Assembly (NCBI GenBank): GCA_003525525.1
Contig: DQED01000193.1
Coordinates: 1-9,681, forward strand
Length of the DNA: 9,681 nucleotides
Reading direction: 5' to 3'
DNA from: Desulfovibrio sp.
GTDB taxonomy: Bacteria > Desulfobacterota > Desulfovibrionia > Desulfovibrionales > Desulfovibrionaceae
A program made the position numbers and the translations under genes. The notes under the pieces were generated by a model that did not search any database, had not been told where the DNA came from, and saw only the letters and a list, made by a program, of their open reading frames with translations. Each line of letters begins with the position of its first letter. Positions within the stretch are counted from its first letter, which is position 1. This document shows positions 6,442 through 9,681 of the stretch, in pieces.

Positions 6442-7334
6442 CAGACTTTATCCTCCGGTCGTTCGCCGAGCAGTCCGGTCGGTTTGACCATCAGGACGAG
6501 GATGAGCAGCACGAAGGCGAAGGCGTCCCGATAACCGGCCAGATCCGGGAAGAAGGCCACGGTCATGATTTCGATGAACCCCAGGGTGAGGCCGCCGATG
6601 ACCGCGCCCTGGATGGAGCCGATGCCGCCGAACACGGCGGCGATGAAGGCCTTGAATCCGGGGATGGTGCCCATGATGGGCTGGAGCTGCGGATAGCGCA
6701 GCGCCCACATGATGCCGCTGGCCGCGGCCAGGGCCGAGCCGATGCCGAAGGTGATGGCGATGACGCGGTTGACGGGCACGCCCATCAGGTAGCTCGTCTC
6801 GATGTCCTTGCTGATGGCCCGCATGCCAAGCCCGGTCTTGGTGCGGTAGACGATGTAGATGAGCAGCAGCATGAGAACGAGGGAGAGCAGGGGCACGAAG
6901 AGCGTCAGCGGCAGCACGCGCACCCCGTGGAAGAGAATGGGGTCTTCCAGCCACTGCGGCCGGTAGACCTCGCGGGGGATGGCCTGGAAAAAGACGATGG
7001 CCACGTTTTGCAGGAAAAAGGAGACGCCGATGGAACTGATCAGCGCCGAGATGCGCGGGGCGTCGCGCAGGGGCCTGTAGGCCACCTGGTCCACCAGCAC
7101 GCCGAGGCTTGCGGTGACGAGGATGGCGAGCACCATGGCCACGGGCCAGGGCAGGTGGACGAGGGTGATGCCCCAGAAGACGAAGTAGGCCCCGAGCATG
7201 AAAATTTCGCTGTGCGCGAAGTTGATCAGGCGCAGGATGCCGTAGACCATGGTGTAGCCGATGGCCACCAGGGCATAGAGGCTGCCGAGCGTGAGGCTGT
7301 TTAGGATATTCTGGATAAAGGTGGCCAGGTTCAT
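6441..7334 (-). CDS. livH: Branched-chain/amino-acid ABC transporter permease LivH
   Basis: This 297-residue inner-membrane protein is the other Liv permease and forms the translocation path with LivM. It has the family's NSLTLGSLYALVAIGYTMVYG (12-32), LINFAHSEIFMLGAY (36-50), VAYRPLR (84-90), the coupling loop AISKDIETSYLMGVPVNR (173-190) and FGGIGSIQGAVIGG (235-248), with about eight hydrophobic segments. I start it at the ATG at 7334, with AAGGA 7 nt upstream. The frame is open to 7403, but the extra 23 residues are charged, hydrophilic and derive from the intergenic hairpin, so that start is rejected. livK ends 99 nt upstream; livM overlaps its stop by one base. Confidence 0.97.
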   Translation of the reverse strand: MNLATFIQNILNSLTLGSLYALVAIGYTMVYGILRLINFAHSEIFMLGAYFVFWGITLVHLPWPVAMVLAILVTASLGVLVDQVAYRPLRDAPRISALISSIGVSFFLQNVAIVFFQAIPREVYRPQWLEDPILFHGVRVLPLTLFVPLLSLVLMLLLIYIVYRTKTGLGMRAISKDIETSYLMGVPVNRVIAITFGIGSALAAASGIMWALRYPQLQPIMGTIPGFKAFIAAVFGGIGSIQGAVIGGLTLGFIEIMTVAFFPDLAGYRDAFAFVLLILVLMVKPTGLLGERPEDKV

Positions 7335-7381
7335 GGGAAGTCCTTGTCGCGGGTTGGCATCCGGGAGCGCCGCTCCTTGCG

Positions 7382-7417
7382 CGCCGCGCGGCCGGACGAA
7401 CATCCGGCCGCGCGGCG
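7382..7417 (-). promoter_or_regulatory. Intercistronic hairpin between livK and livH
   Basis: CGCCGCGCGGCCGGA (7382-7396) and TCCGGCCGCGCGGCG (7403-7417) are perfect 15-base complements around a 6-nt loop, 16 nt after the livK stop. No U-run follows, so it is probably an mRNA-stabilising or partial attenuation structure that keeps livK product above that of the membrane components, a known arrangement for binding-protein operons. Confidence 0.75.
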
Positions 7418-7433
7418 GGGCTTGGCGAACGGT

Positions 7434-8567
7434 TTAGAGTTCGGGGACGATCTCGCCCTCGTAGAGCTTCTTGCCGTCCTTGATCACGACCAGGCCCACG
7501 GGCTTTTCGGCGTCGTGGGTGGCGTTGATGGCGGTCTTGCCGGTGACGCCCTCGAAGGCCTTGGTCTCGGCCAGGGCCTTGGTGATGGCTTCGGGATCGG
7601 CCTTGCCGGCGCGCTTGATGGCGTCGAGGATGATCATGTAGGCGTCGTAGCCCAGGGCCGAGTTCACGTTGGGCTCCTTGCCCGGGTACATGGTGCGCCA
7701 GCCGTCGGTGAACTTCTTGGCCATGGCGCTCATGTTCTTCATGGACGGGTCATAGGGGAAGGTGGTGTGGGTGAAGCCCTCGACCGCCTTGCCGCCGATG
7801 TCGGTGATCTTGGGGTTGTCCATGGCGTCGCCGCCCATGATCTTGAAGGTCGCGCCGAGTTCCGCGGCCTGCTTCATGATGATGGCGCCCTCGGCGAAGT
7901 AGGAGGGGATAAAAAGGACGTCGGGCTTCTCGGAAATGATCTTGGTCAGCTGGGCGGTGAAGTCCTGGTCGCCGGACTGGTAGTTGAGGGTGCCGACCAT
8001 CTTGCCGCCGAGCTTGGTGAAGGAGCGCTCGAAATACTTGGCCAGGCCCACGGAGTAGTCGCTGGCGACGTCCACGAGCATGGCGGCCTTCTTGAGGCCC
8101 AGGGTCTTGTAGGCGTAGGTGGCCGCGCCGGCGCCCTGGTAGGGGTCGATGAAGCAGACGCGGAAGACGTACTTCTTGCCCTGGGTGACCAGCGGGTTGG
8201 TGCAGCTGGTGCCGACCTGGGGAATGTGGGCCTTTTCCGAAACCTCGCCGCCGGCCATGGCCAGGGAGGAGCCGTAGGTGCCGATGATGGCCTGGACTTT
8301 TTCCTTCTCGATCAGGCGCTGCACCGCGTTGGCGGCCTCGACCTTGTCGGACTTGTTGTCCACCACGAACAGCTCGATCTTCTTGCCGAGGATGGTGGGG
8401 TTCTCCTTGTGGGCCATCTGCACGCCATCGAGCTCGAGCTGGCCGCCGAAGGCGTTCTGGCCGGTCAGCGGCAGGAACACGCCTATCTTGATGGTGTCGT
8501 CGGCGCAGTAGGCCACGTTGGCCAGGCCCAGTACCAGGGCCAGGCAGATGAAAAGCAGTTTACGCAT
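7434..8567 (-). CDS. livK: Periplasmic branched-chain/amino-acid binding protein LivK
   Basis: This 377-residue protein captures amino acids in the periplasm and delivers them to LivHMGF. A signal peptide (MRKLLFICLALVLGLANVAYCA, about 22 residues) precedes the mature DDTIKIGVFLPLTGQNAFGG, the type I periplasmic-binding fold entry of LivK proteins. Cys21 lacks a good lipobox, because Tyr is at -1, so a soluble form is likelier than a lipoprotein. Ligand-pocket signatures are IIGTYGSSLAMA (93-104) and VGTSCTNP (117-124); TLNYQSGDQDFTAQLTKI and the later AEGAIIMKQA fit lobe two. The ligand may be Leu/Ile/Val or a wider set, and sequence alone does not decide. The ATG at 8567 has GGAGGG 6 nt upstream. 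iclR ends 42 nt upstream. A hairpin follows the stop. Confidence 0.96.
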   Translation of the reverse strand: MRKLLFICLALVLGLANVAYCADDTIKIGVFLPLTGQNAFGGQLELDGVQMAHKENPTILGKKIELFVVDNKSDKVEAANAVQRLIEKEKVQAIIGTYGSSLAMAGGEVSEKAHIPQVGTSCTNPLVTQGKKYVFRVCFIDPYQGAGAATYAYKTLGLKKAAMLVDVASDYSVGLAKYFERSFTKLGGKMVGTLNYQSGDQDFTAQLTKIISEKPDVLFIPSYFAEGAIIMKQAAELGATFKIMGGDAMDNPKITDIGGKAVEGFTHTTFPYDPSMKNMSAMAKKFTDGWRTMYPGKEPNVNSALGYDAYMIILDAIKRAGKADPEAITKALAETKAFEGVTGKTAINATHDAEKPVGLVVIKDGKKLYEGEIVPEL

Positions 8568-8590
8568 GACAGTCCCTCCACGTTGGTGTT

Positions 8591-8607
8591 GTTCCCCTCG
8601 CCGGATC
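8591..8607. promoter_or_regulatory. Degenerate copy of the IclR-type palindrome upstream of livK
   Basis: GTTCCC-CTCGC-CGGATC matches 10 of 12 half-site positions of the perfect palindrome GTTCCG-N5-CGGAAC at 9413-9429, with the same 5-nt spacer. It lies in the 42-bp gap between iclR and livK, 23 nt before the livK start. It may be a weaker operator, or chance in a GC-rich gap. Confidence 0.35.
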
Positions 8608-8609
8608 GC

Positions 8610-9377
8610 TCACAGCGAAACCACGGCCGACAATTTCTTGGCCAGTTCCACGAGATTGCCCGCGAAACGGTCTTCGAACTCCTGCATGGAATAGGTCGCG
8701 GTGGTCGAATCGAAGCTGATGGCCCCGATGACGGCGTTCGTGCGCAACGAAAAAAGCGGTGCGCCGATGGCGATGAGCCCGGGCAGCGATTCCTCGTTGT
8801 TGCGGGAGAACCCTTGCCGCCGCACCTGTTCCAGGTCGGCAAGCAGCGCCTCGGGGGCGGTGATGGTGCGCGCGGTCTGGGCCACGAGGTCGAGGCGGCC
8901 GACGAGTTCGCGCAGGGCCTCGGGCTCGAGAAACGCCATGGCCGCCTTGCCGGCCGCCAGATAGTGCAGGGCCGAGGAATAGCTGAAGGAGCGGTAGGCC
9001 CGGGTGTCCGGCGAATCGCGGCGGTAGATCAGGTAGATGGCGTCGTTGGCCAGGATGCCCACGTCGATGTGCACGCCATGGCGCGCGGCCGCCTCGTCCA
9101 CGAGCGGCTGCACCAGGCGTACGAGGTCGTTGTGTTCGATGATGGCCAGCGCCAGGGACAGCGTGCGCACGCCCAGTCGGTACAGCCCCGAGCGCGGGTC
9201 GCGGGCCAGGTAGCCCTGGTCGCACAGCATGCTGCCGTAGCGGTGGGCCGAGGTCTTGCTCATGCCGACCCGGGCGGCGATTTCCTTGAGGGTGTAGCCG
9301 GTGTCCTCGACGCCGAGCAGTTCCAGGATGGCAAGTCCGCGGGCGAGAGGGTCCGAGATTTTGCCTTTTTTGTCCAC
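8610..9377 (-). CDS. IclR-family transcriptional regulator
   Basis: This 255-residue protein has the two IclR domains. The N-terminal winged helix-turn-helix spans about 10-70, with TLKEIAARVGMSKTSAHRYGSML (29-51) as helix-turn-helix and GYLARDPRSGLYRLG (55-69) as the wing. The GAF-like effector-binding domain spans about 80-250, including HIDVGIL, AGKAAMAFL (142-150) and the family signature region EESLPGLIAIGAPLF (195-209). It likely binds a small metabolite and controls its own gene and the adjacent liv genes. The start is GTG at 9377, with AGGA 7 nt upstream. The alternative TTG at 9476 lies inside the -35 hexamer of the likely promoter and would add 33 atypical residues. livK begins 42 nt past the stop. 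The effector is unknown; an amino acid or its keto acid is a guess from context. Confidence 0.93.
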   Translation of the reverse strand: MDKKGKISDPLARGLAILELLGVEDTGYTLKEIAARVGMSKTSAHRYGSMLCDQGYLARDPRSGLYRLGVRTLSLALAIIEHNDLVRLVQPLVDEAAARHGVHIDVGILANDAIYLIYRRDSPDTRAYRSFSYSSALHYLAAGKAAMAFLEPEALRELVGRLDLVAQTARTITAPEALLADLEQVRRQGFSRNNEESLPGLIAIGAPLFSLRTNAVIGAISFDSTTATYSMQEFEDRFAGNLVELAKKLSAVVSL

Positions 9378-9390
9378 AATGCCATCCTGA
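9378..9390 (-). promoter_or_regulatory. Ribosome-binding site for the GTG start of the IclR-family gene
   Basis: The minus strand reads CAGGA, TGGCATT, GTG. AGGA at 9388-9385 is 7 nt from the GTG at 9377. With the promoter position, this fixes the start. Confidence 0.6.
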
Positions 9391-9412
9391 GGGACTGGTT
9401 TTTGCAACGCCC

Positions 9413-9429
9413 GTTCCGTCTGGCGGAAC
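9413..9429. promoter_or_regulatory. Palindromic operator candidate for the IclR-family regulator
   Basis: GTTCCG-TCTGG-CGGAAC has perfect 6-base arms around 5 nt and resembles the GTTCC/GGAAC palindromes bound by several IclR-family proteins. It lies just downstream of the promoter at 9448-9476, at roughly +12 to +28, where a bound repressor would block transcription of its own gene. A 10-of-12 match lies upstream of livK. Confidence 0.6.
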
Positions 9430-9447
9430 AGCGGGTCCGGATGAGGG

Positions 9448-9476
9448 CTGATACCGCGCAATCGTCCCCGTGTCAA
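9448..9476 (-). promoter_or_regulatory. Sigma70-type promoter of the IclR-family gene
   Basis: On the minus strand a consensus TTGACA (9476-9471) is followed after exactly 17 nt by TATCAG (9453-9448), four of six to consensus. A start near 9441 would leave a leader of about 64 nt containing the palindrome and ribosome-binding site. It may drive iclR-livKHMGF and possibly the genes beyond. Confidence 0.65.
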
Positions 9477-9681
9477 AGCAAGATTGTCCTTTGCCGCGTT
9501 CCTGCGCAGCGGCCTGTGGCGGAGCGGTCGGCAAAGGCGGCGACAGCGGCAACGCGCCCCGATGCTTTACCATTTTGTTGCAAAGCGCGAACTGCGCGCC
9601 TTGCGGCCCTGGCGGGCGGGGCCGCGCCGCGCGGCTTTTGACACGGCCCCCGCCCTGGCATAGAGCGGCTTCTGTGCGGCC
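9477..9681. other. Noncoding region at right edge, possibly divergent promoter
   Basis: No supportable gene lies here. CCTTTGCCG (9488-9496) and CGGCAAAGG (9529-9537) are perfect 9-base complements 32 nt apart, with no T-run. On the plus strand a consensus TTGACA at 9638-9643 is followed by CATAGA 15 nt later (9659-9664), a poor -10 with short spacing. It might start a divergent transcript into the next gene to the right, outside the window. Confidence 0.35.

Noticed and set aside
5389..6534. Long plus-strand open frame opposite livM
   Set aside because: Its product is rich in Gln, Asp, Gly, Glu and His with no domain pattern, while the minus strand encodes an unmistakable permease.
7344..9641. 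765-codon open frame on the plus strand
   Set aside because: It is antisense to livK and iclR, both clear families. Its translation is Gly/His/Asp/Val-rich low complexity, typical of the antisense frame of GC-rich genes.
9473..9661. 62-codon minus-strand frame upstream of the IclR gene
   Set aside because: It is Arg/Ala-rich with no recognisable pattern or good ribosome-binding site, and it overlaps the iclR promoter.

Overview
The window is GC-rich and gene-dense. All ten genes I can support lie on the minus strand, so they are read from high to low coordinates. GC-rich codon use, a stand-alone asparaginase domain, a complete Liv-type amino-acid transporter and palindromic intergenic elements ending in GGAGGCATCTTCC suggest a high-GC Desulfovibrio-like sulfate reducer (Desulfovibrionaceae). 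That assignment is from recognition, not from a search.

In transcription order, 9681-9378 is a noncoding region with a good sigma70-type promoter and a palindromic operator candidate. An IclR-family regulator (9377-8610) follows. Next comes a full branched-chain/amino-acid ABC importer in the order livK (8567-7434), livH (7334-6441), livM (6441-5404), livG (5404-4613), livF (4620-3916). livH to livF are translationally coupled by 1-8 nt overlaps, and a 15-bp hairpin separates livK from livH. Then comes a 363-bp noncoding stretch (3915-3553) packed with five strong palindromes and framed by two inverted copies of one repeat unit. The near copy supplies the ribosome-binding site of the next gene.

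That gene is a 161-residue single-domain asparaginase (3552-3067). A threonine ammonia-lyase with one C-terminal ACT domain (3044-1845) follows 22 nt later, and the pair ends at a textbook Rho-independent terminator (1820-1777). Beyond it are an AhpD-like CxxC protein (1654-1274) and, after a leader with an unusual pseudoknot-topology repeat, the start of a periplasmic metal-chelate/corrinoid-type binding protein (1001 to beyond the left edge).

The IclR-liv-asparaginase-threonine ammonia-lyase block can be read as amino-acid import followed by deamination: Asn to Asp plus ammonia, Thr to 2-oxobutyrate plus ammonia. No classical terminator interrupts it between the iclR promoter and 1820, so one long transcript is possible, but this is inference. 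I see no defence system, prophage, CRISPR array, insertion sequence or RNA gene. The protein families are known ones. The most unusual material is noncoding: the palindrome cluster at 3553-3915 and the leader at 1069-1159.
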